In this document: piece by piece, positions 1 to 6,469 of the stretch
Position numbering within the stretch: position 1 is the first letter of the stretch
How the letters are laid out: each line of letters starts with the position of its first letter
Assembly (NCBI GenBank): GCA_003520025.1
Contig: DOVP01000209.1
Coordinates: forward strand, 1-8,395
DNA length: 8,395 nt
From: Phycisphaerales bacterium
Lineage (GTDB): Bacteria; Planctomycetota; Phycisphaerae; Phycisphaerales; SM1A02
Direction: 5' to 3'
Program-made: the position numbers and the translations under genes
The notes under the pieces: generated by a model
What the model was told of the DNA's origin: nothing
Databases searched by the model: none
What the model saw: only the letters and a program-made list of their open reading frames with translations

Positions 1-1
1 G

Positions 2-319
2 ACCGAACTTCCCGAACCTTGCCGTGATCCCTTTCGCTCGCTCGCCGCTCGTGTGCGGTTGACCTTGAACCTGTACCGATTCGCCGCGACCGGTCGATTG
101 CTCGTTGATTGGGCCGTCGCCCAGACCGGCTTGGACGATCCACTTTCGCGGTTCAACCGGCAGGAGCTGGAAACACACTTTGGCCGCTGGGCCATGGAGC
201 GTGACCGACACCTCGCCAAACTCGTTCACGAGGCCCGGCAGAAGGGCACCCCCGTTGACAGCGTGATGGCCAAGGGCCCCCCCGAAGCCCGGCTCGCGGC
301 CGCCAAGACGCGGTTCTGA
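2..319 (+). CDS. 3' end of an unrecognised gene (5' part outside window)
   Basis: The frame is open from the first complete codon at base 2 to TGA at 317-319, giving about 105 C-terminal residues, so the gene very probably starts before the window. A GTG at 53 could act as a start, but nothing resembling a ribosome binding site precedes it and the reading frame upstream looks equally coding. The visible part is basic and mostly helical, with a mildly hydrophobic stretch (LNLYRFAATGRLLVDWAV), then a charged helix rich in Arg, Glu and His, and ends KTRF. I see no metal-binding, nucleotide-binding or membrane motif that names a family. It is not overlapped by a better reading frame on the other strand. 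It is on the same strand as the small gene at 493, but a leader of more than 170 bases separates them, so they need not share a transcript. Confidence 0.55.
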   Translation, partial: TELPEPCRDPFRSLAARVRLTLNLYRFAATGRLLVDWAVAQTGLDDPLSRFNRQELETHFGRWAMERDRHLAKLVHEARQKGTPVDSVMAKGPPEARLAAAKTRF

Positions 320-492
320 AGGGGCGAGGTGCCGCTGGCGGTATCTGATCGCCTCAAACCATACAGATGCACCCAGAAGGCCATTCTTGACACAGGTTTA
401 TGGCCTGTTGTCTGGTCAGGAGCCCCCGTTGTGGCAAGATGGGGTGTCGGTGAGTGCTCACCGGCAAGACATGGAAGAGACGGAGCGAAGAC
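320..492 (+). other. Leader/intergenic region with nested inverted repeats
   Basis: This stretch between the truncated gene and the small helical-protein gene holds no convincing gene. It contains three inverted repeats. AGGCCAT at 378-384 pairs with ATGGCCT at 400-406 (15-nt loop). GACACAGG at 389-396 can pair with CCTGTTGTC at 404-412 (one bulged base), which excludes the first hairpin. CGGTGAG at 448-454 pairs with CTCACCG at 457-463. A TTGACA at 387-392 resembles a -35 box, but I see no matching -10 at normal spacing. None of the hairpins is followed by a T-run, so they are not classic terminators. They could be a termination signal for the upstream gene, a leader structure, or an operator. 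Confidence 0.45.
448..463. repeat. 16-bp inverted repeat (7-bp arms), possible operator
   Basis: CGGTGAG, two bases, then CTCACCG form a perfect inverted repeat with arms at 448-454 and 457-463. It ends 29 bases before the start codon at 493. Its compact, symmetric shape and position fit a binding site for a dimeric regulator or a short stem near the ribosome binding site. That role is an inference from position only. Confidence 0.4.
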
Positions 493-807
493 ATGGATGA
501 GAGCGCATTTCAACAGCATTTTTCGGTTCTGATGGACCGGATCGGCAATCTCCCGCAGAGAGAGCGGGCGATGCTGGTCGGGCTTTCGGAAGAGGCGGGC
601 GTGGGGGACCACGAAATATCCAAGTGCCTCAACGCGCTGGAGCAGTCGATCGACTACATGCGACTCTGCTTGAATTACCTCGTATTCGACCTTGAGGCGA
701 CCCGCCGTGAGAACACCTGCCTTCGCAACTTGCTGACCGAAGCGGACCACGAACAGGAACCGCCGCACGAGGATCGAGAGTCGTTCTGGGACGACTCAAC
801 AGACTGA
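493..807 (+). CDS. Small conserved-looking helical protein of unknown function (104 aa)
   Basis: ATG at 493 is preferred over the in-frame GTG at 454 because GGAG at 482-485 lies 7 bases upstream, and the GTG sits inside an inverted repeat with no binding site. The product is a soluble, acidic protein with no signal peptide or membrane segment. Residues 1-37 form short helices (FQQHFSVLMDRIGNLPQRER). Residues 40-83 form a long, probably coiled-coil helix containing SIDYMRLCLNYLVFDLEAT and RRENTCLRNLL. The tail after residue 85 is very acidic and probably disordered. The 'DYxRLxxxYLxFDLEATRREN' pattern resembles small uncharacterised proteins I recall from planctomycete genomes, but I cannot name a family or function. 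It could be an oligomerising adaptor. The gene converges on the kinase gene across a 65-bp gap containing a stem-loop. Confidence 0.75.
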   Translation: MDESAFQQHFSVLMDRIGNLPQRERAMLVGLSEEAGVGDHEISKCLNALEQSIDYMRLCLNYLVFDLEATRRENTCLRNLLTEADHEQEPPHEDRESFWDDSTD

Positions 808-830
808 CGAACCGTTCTTCCTGTCGGTAT

Positions 831-856
831 TCGGACGGAGGGAAGAGGCCGTCCGA
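831..856. terminator. Stem-loop between convergent genes, probable bidirectional terminator
   Basis: TCGGACGG at 831-838 and CCGTCCGA at 849-856 are perfectly complementary, giving an 8-bp GC-rich stem with a 10-base purine-rich loop. It lies in the 65-bp gap between the stop of the small + strand gene (807) and the stop of the - strand kinase (873), where a shared terminator is expected. No T-run follows on either strand, so it is not a textbook intrinsic terminator. Confidence 0.55.
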
Positions 857-872
857 CCCGTCAGCGAGCGCA

Positions 873-3659
873 TCAATCCATTTGGGTGAGACGGCGTGGC
901 AGATCGTCTTCGATGACTCGATGGAGCCAGTGGGCGGCATCGGTGCTTCCCATTCTTGCAGCAGCCATGGCCTGAAGTTCATCCGCAGCCGATGGGTCGC
1001 CCTGTAACGCGACCACGGTGGCAAGACCAAGTTCAGCACGGGCCGTCAGCCATGGCTTCAATGTTGAACTTCGTCCAGCCTCGACCGCTCGCTTCAGCAC
1101 CACGCGTGCCAGATCAAGTTCACCCATTCTCATGAGGTGCTCGCCCAGTGTGGCGGCTTCAACGAGATACTCGATATTGGCGAGTTTCTTCAGTGACATC
1201 GAAGTCATGTCGCCGGCGTGTCCTCTCGCTCGGATCGGTTCCCGCCAATCCGGTTCCACCTGACTGGATCGCTCTCTCCAGCGGCGGATCGCATCGTCAT
1301 CACGAAGCAGTGCCGCCGCGGCGATGCCGACCGCGAGTGTCGTGTTCCGCGGGAGTTCTCCCGAAGCATCTGCCTGTGGCCAGATTATCTCGGCTTGTTG
1401 CAATGCCTGCTCTGCGTGGCCGCCCCAGAGCAGGATTTGTAGGCGTTTGGTTCGGGCCAGTACCAGTGCCGGATGCGTTCTCGCCACGTGTGGCGCGACT
1501 CTCGCAATGGCCGCGTCGATTTCCGTGATGCCGACATCGCCATGTCCGCCTCGGGCCAAAATCATCGCGTAGTGCACCCACTGTCGCAGCACGCACATGT
1601 CATTTGGCGGATGTTTTTTGATGAGCTCCGGCAGGATCTCTTCGTACACCAGCGCCGCTTCGTCGAAGCGTTGCAGATCGCGCAGCGCCAAAGCCTGCAG
1701 CGAATGTCCTTCGCTGACTGCCCGGTGCTCCGGGCCGAAGTGTTCAATCGCGAGCGAAACGCCTTCGCGGTAACAGGCGACGGCCTCATCCATGGCCTCG
1801 TGGTGATGCAGGATCAGACCGTAGGCGAGCAGCGTCGAAATGAGTCGTTCGTGGTCAACATCTGGTCTTTCGCGAAGCCAATCGACGAGCCGTTTATACA
1901 GGGGCAGCGATTCGCTGCCGCGATTGTAACTCCGCTGGCTCCAAGCCAGCATCTGAACCGCCTCCATGGTGCTGGGATCATCGACTCCGAAATGCTGCTC
2001 TCGCCACGCCAGCACTCGGCGGGCGCAGGCGCCGGCCAAGACTTGATTGTAGAGCCCGTTCTCGAGGTCGCTGTGCAGTTCCGCCAGATCCAACAGACAC
2101 TGCTGCGTCTCGGGGTCATCGATGCCCAGGTGTGTGTCATACAGTTTCGCCGCGGCCGCGAGTTGTTCGGCCGCCTCTGGAATCCGTCCGGACCTTCGGA
2201 AGACGCCGGCGACCATCCGGCGCACGGCAGCCTCGGCGGCGGGTTCGCTCATCGTGCCAGCGTCGGCTTGGCGGGTCATCTCTTCGAGCATCGCCACCAG
2301 CGGCGCTTCGCCCGCCTCTGGGTGGTCGACCGAGTCAAGGCTCTGCCCGATGGTTCCCAGTATCTCGTGGAGGCGGACCTGATCCTGCTCGACGCGAACG
2401 CGATGTCTGGACTCCCGAGCGAGCGAACCACTGACGATGACGAGTGCCGTTGAGAGCATCGCGATCAGCATCGCCGTAAAGGTGACGGGGGTTCGATGCC
2501 TGCGGACGAACCGACCGGTCAGATAGAGCATGCTCGGCGGTCGTGCGGTGATCGGCTCGAAGTGCAGCCATCGCTGGAGATCATTGCCCATCGCCATCGC
2601 CGATTTGTATCGTCGCGATGGTTCCTTTGCCATGGCGGTGCGGCAGACTGTTTCGAGGTCACCCCGCAGCGTTCGGTCGATAGATGACAGTGGTCGCGGC
2701 GCCGTATCACAAATTGCTTTGGCCGCTTCTGGAAGGGGCATGCCGTCAAGATCGATCGGCGGGTGTCCTGAGAGCAGTTCATACAAGACTGCGCCGAGTC
2801 CGTACACATCGGTTCGGACATCGACCTGTTTGTGTTTGGAGTCAACCTGCTCTGGACTCATGTACTGCAGCGTGCCGATCATCTGCTCATCGCGGGTCAG
2901 TCGTGTCAGCGGCGAGTCGGCTCCCGCGCCGGTCGTGGCGACACCGAAGTCGATGATTCGAGGATCGCCGTGTTCGTCGATGAGGATGTTCCCGGGTTTG
3001 AGGTCGCGGTGAATGACACTGCGGTCATGACCGTGCTGAATGGCATCGCAGATCTGACTCATGAGTTGGACCCGCTCCCGTGCGTCCAGTCGATGTCGAT
3101 CGGCATACTCAGTCAGCGGCAGGGCTCGCTCGATGAGTTCCATGATGAAGTAGGGAACACCGCCGTGCCCGTCATCGAAACTGCCCGAGCCGTAGATGCG
3201 GGCAATGCCCGGATGGCAGAGCCGTCCGAGCAGTTCGGCCTCGTGTTCGATTCGGGCGAGCATGTGTTTGCTGCTGATGCCCGGCCGCAGGATTTTGAGG
3301 GCGACGTGGCGGTGGGGGTGGTCCTGCTCGGCCTCGTAGACGACACCCATGCCGCCCGAGCCGAGATGACGCAGGATGCGGCATCCGCCGATGGTGCTTC
3401 CGATGAGCGAGTGCTCCAGTGGTTGGGGAGGGGCCACATGGTGCGAGGCGACGGTCTCGTGGTAGCGAAGCAGCGAGCGGAGTTCCTCGAGCAGGTCGGG
3501 TTCGCTTCCGACATTGGCCCGCAGGAACGCCTCCCTTGCCGCAGGCGCGAGTTCAACGGCCGCGTCGAAGAGTTCCCGGCGGCGGCTGTTGCGATCTGCG
3601 GCGGATTCCGGCGTGTCGGGATGGTCCGGGCGTGTGTCTGGATTTTCTGGGGAGGGCAT
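873..3659 (-). CDS. Membrane Ser/Thr protein kinase with C-terminal TPR region (928 aa)
   Basis: This is a Hanks-type (PknB-like) Ser/Thr kinase. Residues about 29-69 carry a short helical motif (RELFDAAVELAPAAREAF, then LRSLLRYHE) common in planctomycete kinases. The kinase domain spans about 89-365 with all key residues: glycine loop GSGGMG 100-105, ATP-binding Lys122 (VALK), Glu140, HRDLKPGN 217-224 with catalytic Asp219, DFG 237-239, SPE 268-270 and DVYGLG 284-289. It should therefore be an active RD kinase. A single membrane segment lies at about 391-410 after a basic stretch (RFVRRHR). The remaining roughly 510 residues are alpha-helical TPR-like repeats (such as LGIDDPETQQCLLDLAELH and a similar block near 637-670), probably for protein binding or sensing outside the membrane. 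ATG at 3659 overlaps the sigma-factor stop (TGATG). An in-frame TTG one codon earlier is less likely. No good ribosome binding site precedes it, which supports translational coupling. The in vivo substrate is unknown; the sigma factor is the obvious candidate. Confidence 0.93.
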   Translation of the reverse strand: MPSPENPDTRPDHPDTPESAADRNSRRRELFDAAVELAPAAREAFLRANVGSEPDLLEELRSLLRYHETVASHHVAPPQPLEHSLIGSTIGGCRILRHLGSGGMGVVYEAEQDHPHRHVALKILRPGISSKHMLARIEHEAELLGRLCHPGIARIYGSGSFDDGHGGVPYFIMELIERALPLTEYADRHRLDARERVQLMSQICDAIQHGHDRSVIHRDLKPGNILIDEHGDPRIIDFGVATTGAGADSPLTRLTRDEQMIGTLQYMSPEQVDSKHKQVDVRTDVYGLGAVLYELLSGHPPIDLDGMPLPEAAKAICDTAPRPLSSIDRTLRGDLETVCRTAMAKEPSRRYKSAMAMGNDLQRWLHFEPITARPPSMLYLTGRFVRRHRTPVTFTAMLIAMLSTALVIVSGSLARESRHRVRVEQDQVRLHEILGTIGQSLDSVDHPEAGEAPLVAMLEEMTRQADAGTMSEPAAEAAVRRMVAGVFRRSGRIPEAAEQLAAAAKLYDTHLGIDDPETQQCLLDLAELHSDLENGLYNQVLAGACARRVLAWREQHFGVDDPSTMEAVQMLAWSQRSYNRGSESLPLYKRLVDWLRERPDVDHERLISTLLAYGLILHHHEAMDEAVACYREGVSLAIEHFGPEHRAVSEGHSLQALALRDLQRFDEAALVYEEILPELIKKHPPNDMCVLRQWVHYAMILARGGHGDVGITEIDAAIARVAPHVARTHPALVLARTKRLQILLWGGHAEQALQQAEIIWPQADASGELPRNTTLAVGIAAAALLRDDDAIRRWRERSSQVEPDWREPIRARGHAGDMTSMSLKKLANIEYLVEAATLGEHLMRMGELDLARVVLKRAVEAGRSSTLKPWLTARAELGLATVVALQGDPSAADELQAMAAARMGSTDAAHWLHRVIEDDLPRRLTQMD

Positions 3660-4252
3660 CAATCAAGCCGATCCAATTCGCGTCGAAGCCATGCCCGGGC
3701 GTAGGCCCAGTCTTTCTTGATGGTCCGCTCAGACATCTCGGTGATCTGGGCCGTTTGGCGGACGCTGAGTCCGAGGATGTATCGCAGCCGCGCGACTTCT
3801 GCCGCTCGCGGGGACTCCTCCTCGAGTCCTTCAAAGGCGCTGAGCAAACTTGGCAGTTCGTTCGACACGGCGACGTCGTAGGAGGCGAGTTCTCCGGCCA
3901 CCACGGTGAGCGACAACTTCCCCCGGCCGCCACCGTGTCGTTTCGCCGCGCGATGCCGGGCATGATCGATGAGGTACTGCTGCATGCACCGCGCGACGGC
4001 GCCGAAAAAGTGTCGTCTGCTGTCCCATTGATCGGGGTGGTGTCGATCGAGTTTGAGGAACACCTCATGCACCAGCAGTGTCGCCTGCAACTGTGTCTCA
4101 GGTGATTCGTTCGACAGCGCATGGTGCGCCATGTGATGAATGTCACCGTAGACCGCCGCCCACGCCGCCTCGGCCGCCTCCGCCTCGCCGTCAAAGGCTG
4201 CATTCAGTACCGCCGTCAGCCCATCAGGCCTCGTCTTGGCTTCCGTCACCAT
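3659..4252 (-). CDS. ECF-like RNA polymerase sigma factor, Sigma70_ECF/TIGR02999 type (197 aa)
   Basis: The product redirects RNA polymerase to a specific promoter set. Region 2 lies at about 14-105 and shows the family pattern LVHEVFLKLD (60-69), W76 followed by the RRHFFGAVARCMQQYLIDHA stretch (79-98), then AAKRHGGGRGKLSL. Region 4 lies at about 145-193, with the helix-turn-helix GLSVRQTAQITEMSERTIKK and the family-typical DWAYARAWLRREL. The length is normal for the family. ATG at 4252 has GTGAGG-type binding bases (GAGG complement at 4260-4263) 7 bases upstream. No anti-sigma gene is adjacent. Instead the stop codon overlaps the kinase start, the arrangement typical of planctomycete sigma-kinase pairs, so control by phosphorylation is likely but inferred. 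A TATAGA (complement of 4287-4292) upstream is a possible -10, without a convincing -35. Confidence 0.93.
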   Translation of the reverse strand: MVTEAKTRPDGLTAVLNAAFDGEAEAAEAAWAAVYGDIHHMAHHALSNESPETQLQATLLVHEVFLKLDRHHPDQWDSRRHFFGAVARCMQQYLIDHARHRAAKRHGGGRGKLSLTVVAGELASYDVAVSNELPSLLSAFEGLEEESPRAAEVARLRYILGLSVRQTAQITEMSERTIKKDWAYARAWLRRELDRLD

Positions 4253-4463
4253 GTACTGGCCTCACAATCTCTTCCCACCGCCGGGCTCTATACCTGTCGG
4301 TGAGCATCCACCATACTCTGCCGAAAGATGATTGTGGGACTTGAATGTCTGATTTAGATCTCGCCATACCCGATCTTGGACTCTGGTGGACGATTGCCGC
4401 CGCGTGAACCCGGTATGCGGCACCTCAGGGGGTTTGCCCAAGACCATCGATACACTCATCGGC
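4253..4463. other. Divergent intergenic region between sigma factor and HD hydrolase
   Basis: This 211-bp gap must hold the promoters of both divergent genes. On the - strand I see the sigma-factor ribosome binding site (complement of 4260-4263) and a possible -10, TATAGA (complement of 4287-4292). On the + strand, TTGTGG at 4332-4337 and TTAGAT at 4354-4359 have 16-base spacing but match the consensus poorly. TCCACCA at 4307-4313 and TGGTGGA at 4384-4390 are a distant inverted pair of uncertain meaning. The frame of the HD gene stays open up to GTG 4386, but that part does not look like the family. Confidence 0.4.
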
Positions 4464-5024
4464 ATGAGCATGACCGTTGAGACAGCCATCGAATTGATGC
4501 ATACCTGGGTCGAGAGCCCCGCCCTTCGGCAGCACATGGAGTGCGTGGCGGCGTGCATGACGGGGTATGCCCGGAAGGTGGCTCCCGATCAGGCGGACCA
4601 CTGGAGGGTGTGCGGATTGCTGCATGACTTCGACTACGAGCGGCACCCAACGCAGGAAGAGCATCCATTCGTGGGCGTGGCGCATTTGCGGGAGCGGGGG
4701 GATGTGGATGACGAGATCATCGACGCGATTCTCGGCCACGCCACCTACAGCGGCGTGCCACGCGAGTCGGCAATGGCCAAGCATTTGTTCGCGGTGGATG
4801 AACTTGCCGGCTTCATCGTGGCGGTCTGCAAGGTCCGGCCGGCCGGCATTGAAGGTCTGAAGCCCAAGAGCGTCCGCAAGAAACTCAAGACCGCCAACTT
4901 TGCTGCGGCCGTGAGTCGCGAGGACATTGCTCTCGGCTGCGCCGAACTCGGATGCGAGCAGGACGAACTCATACAAGGATGCATTGACGCCATGTCAGAA
5001 GAGGCGGAGGCGTTGGGGTTGTAG
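4464..5024 (+). CDS. HD-superfamily hydrolase, COG2316 type (186 aa)
   Basis: This is a predicted metal-dependent phosphohydrolase of the HD superfamily, most like the stand-alone COG2316 family; its substrate is unknown. Counting from ATG 4464, His24 (LRQHMECVA) precedes the HD pair His54-Asp55 in GLLHDFDYERHP, with His67 (EEHPFVG), His92 (AILGHATYSG) and Asp112 (FAVDELAGFI) as further likely metal or active-site residues. The C-terminal part VCKVRPAGIEGLKPKSVRKK and the ending EALGL also match the family as I recall it. Length is normal, with no membrane segment. The start is uncertain between ATG 4464 and ATG 4470, because neither has a strong ribosome binding site. An in-frame GTG at 4386 would add 26 residues unlike the family. 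The gene is transcribed alone, divergent from the sigma factor, and its stop lies 33 bp from the convergent zinc-ribbon gene. Confidence 0.88.
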   Translation: MSMTVETAIELMHTWVESPALRQHMECVAACMTGYARKVAPDQADHWRVCGLLHDFDYERHPTQEEHPFVGVAHLRERGDVDDEIIDAILGHATYSGVPRESAMAKHLFAVDELAGFIVAVCKVRPAGIEGLKPKSVRKKLKTANFAAAVSREDIALGCAELGCEQDELIQGCIDAMSEEAEALGL

Positions 5025-5057
5025 ATCGATACCGTCACTCAGGAGTTTTTGTCTCCC

Positions 5058-5303
5058 TCACAGCACAAAGACGACGAAGAAGACGACAAGTACCGCAACG
5101 GTGATGAGCAGCAGCATGCGTTTGTGAAACTCATTGGCTGCGGGAGGGCGGCGGAGAACTCGCCCGCCGATCTGGTTGCCACATTCTTGGCAAAACTCGG
5201 CTTCGTCATAGACCTGCGCCCCGCAGTCTGGACACCAGCCGGTCTGGTCACCATCGTCGCCGAAGCGTGTCATGTCTTCGGTGGAGGGATCTTCGTCTCT
5301 CAT
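5058..5303 (-). CDS. Tail-anchored zinc-ribbon protein (81 aa)
   Basis: This small protein has an acidic N-terminus (MRDEDPSTEDM), a four-cysteine zinc ribbon, CPDCG at 24-28 and CQECG at 38-42 (zinc_ribbon_2-like, the spacing seen in many small bacterial zinc ribbons), a short basic linker, and one hydrophobic helix at about 63-81 (LLLITVAVLVVFFVVFVL) that runs to the last residue. It is therefore probably tail-anchored with the ribbon in the cytoplasm. ATG 5303 is chosen because it overlaps the upstream stop (ATGA) and has GGAG (complement of 5309-5312) 5 bases upstream. The frame is open further up to 5612, but that part lies inside the transglutaminase-like gene. It is the last gene of the envelope operon. 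The function is unknown; it could hold a partner protein at the membrane. Confidence 0.8.
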   Translation of the reverse strand: MRDEDPSTEDMTRFGDDGDQTGWCPDCGAQVYDEAEFCQECGNQIGGRVLRRPPAANEFHKRMLLLITVAVLVVFFVVFVL

Positions 5304-6469
5304 TGTCGCTCCAGGCGGACGCTCGAGGGAACCGGTCGCTGAGGTATCAGGGTGAACGCGCCAGAGGGCGTTTCGATGGCGCCGCCGGTGATTGTGATGG
5401 GGAATTCGGCATCCTTCAGGAATCTCGTCCATCCCCATACGGCCCAACTGTCGAAAGCGGAGTTGCCATCCCCGGGAGCAAAGGACCAAGCCAACGGAAT
5501 ACGGCGTTGCAGTTGCGGCATGACGCCGAAGTATTCCCAACTTTGGGTGGCGTCCATGGTGCGAATGGATTGTTGTCGCAATCTGTCCGGATCGAAGGGC
5601 GTCCACCCACACTGTGGCAGGTACACCTCTGCCCAGATACTGAATTCGTCTCCGCGGCCGAGAGTGCCGGAGCCCATGCCGATGACCGGTCGGGCTGGTA
5701 GTCCTGCGGCCCGCAGCATGGCGACGCAGATGCAGACGAGATCCGCTGGAGATCCGCTGCCAGCCTTGGCGGCCGCCTCGGCGCCAACAACCGCAATGCC
5801 GCGAAGTTGTCCCTGCTGTCCAAACGACATGCGGGTTTCACCGACCTTGAACTTCGTGCAGGCGTCCTGCACGATGAGTTTGGCGGCCTGGATCGGCGGC
5901 ACGCTGCGGACCTGCCCCTGGGTGAGCGCTTCGACTGTCTTTGTAATGATCTCAGAGGATGACTCGATGAGCAGGCTCGGCTTCAGAAGCGGGCTCACTT
6001 CCGCAGGCCACCTCTCCGGCCATCCGATCTGCATGGCTGCGGCATTGTCCAGGCGGCTTGACCAACTGCTTACGTTTGCCTGCACCTCGATTCGCAGCGG
6101 CCAACTACCCACTTCCGGTAGTGATACCTGAAGCGCCCCTTCGCCGAGCGCATTGGGCTTGGTGAAATCGTCTGCGCCATTGATGGTTCTTCGGTCGCGG
6201 CCAGCGCTCAGCACGATGGTGAAGTTCTCCGGGCTCAGAGTGCTCCACGGGCCGTTTGCGATCAGGGGCAGGGTCCAATTTTCCTTTGTCGCCGGAATCG
6301 GAGCGTAGTTGACCGTGAATGTGAGTTTGAACCGGTGCTGCACCATGTCGGTGCGTTGCAAGGGCCCCTCGGGGGCAATGAGGGGAACGCCGGTCTTGGC
6401 TGGTCCGTCCGCACCGGGCCCCGAAACTTGCGACAGAGCGGCCAAGACGATTGCGAGCGTGGTGGTCAT
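5300..6469 (-). CDS. Transglutaminase-like superfamily protein, probably non-catalytic (389 aa)
   Basis: The C-terminal half contains a transglutaminase/protease-like core: the helix PADLVCICVAMLRAAGLPAR (241-260), then IWAEVYLPQCGWTPFDPD (278-295). In active members the helix starts with G-x-Cys and the strand with His-x-Trp. Here the aligned Cys position is Pro241 (GSP, codons ggatctcca) and the His position is Ser277 (SIW), while the Asp of FDP (Asp293) remains. The classical Cys-His-Asp triad is therefore probably lost. Residues 1-17 are hydrophobic (TLAIVLAALS) but lack a basic start, so export is plausible, not certain. Residues about 40-160 look like a beta-rich domain with Trp motifs. 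ATG 6469 overlaps the permease stop (ATGA) with no ribosome binding site of its own, which implies coupled translation. The stop overlaps the zinc-ribbon start. It may act as a binding or scaffold domain in the envelope. Confidence 0.82.
   Translation of the reverse strand: MTTTLAIVLAALSQVSGPGADGPAKTGVPLIAPEGPLQRTDMVQHRFKLTFTVNYAPIPATKENWTLPLIANGPWSTLSPENFTIVLSAGRDRRTINGADDFTKPNALGEGALQVSLPEVGSWPLRIEVQANVSSWSSRLDNAAAMQIGWPERWPAEVSPLLKPSLLIESSSEIITKTVEALTQGQVRSVPPIQAAKLIVQDACTKFKVGETRMSFGQQGQLRGIAVVGAEAAAKAGSGSPADLVCICVAMLRAAGLPARPVIGMGSGTLGRGDEFSIWAEVYLPQCGWTPFDPDRLRQQSIRTMDATQSWEYFGVMPQLQRRIPLAWSFAPGDGNSAFDSWAVWGWTRFLKDAEFPITITGGAIETPSGAFTLIPQRPVPSSVRLERQ
5738..5759. repeat. Perfect 11-bp tandem duplication inside the transglutaminase-like gene
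   Basis: GAGATCCGCTG occurs twice head to tail at 5738-5748 and 5749-5759. On the coding strand it covers the codons of the GSGSPADL segment, exactly where the catalytic Cys would lie. The unit is not a multiple of three, but the frame is intact on both sides. Confidence 0.85.

Noticed and set aside
387..392. TTGACA as a promoter -35 box for the small gene
   Set aside because: No acceptable -10 sequence is found 15-19 bases downstream, and the bases are part of two hairpins.
226..768. 180-codon - strand frame across the small gene and leader
   Set aside because: It crosses an intergenic region and the end of another gene, with composition unlike a real protein; the + strand gene has a good ribosome binding site.
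1473..2453. 326-codon open frame on the + strand, antisense to the kinase TPR region
   Set aside because: It lies wholly opposite a well-supported kinase gene, has no recognisable domain or ribosome binding site, and such long mirror frames are common in GC-rich genes.
2832..3704. 290-codon + strand frame opposite the kinase domain
   Set aside because: The opposite strand encodes every kinase motif; the frame has low-complexity composition typical of a mirror frame.
4386..4463. N-terminal extension of the HD hydrolase to GTG 4386
   Set aside because: The added residues do not resemble the family, whose homology begins just after ATG 4464.
5042..5056. GGAG/CTCC hairpin with a T-rich loop between the convergent HD and zinc-ribbon genes as a terminator
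   Set aside because: The stem is only 4 bp and the T-run is in the loop, not after the stem.
5304..5612. N-terminal extension of the zinc-ribbon protein
   Set aside because: It would overlap more than 300 bases of the upstream gene in another frame; ATG 5303 has GGAG at good spacing and an ATGA overlap.
5352..6131. 259-codon + strand frame opposite the transglutaminase-like gene
   Set aside because: It is Ser/Pro/Arg-rich mirror-frame sequence without domain; the - strand gene has a recognisable core and ATGA overlaps on both sides.
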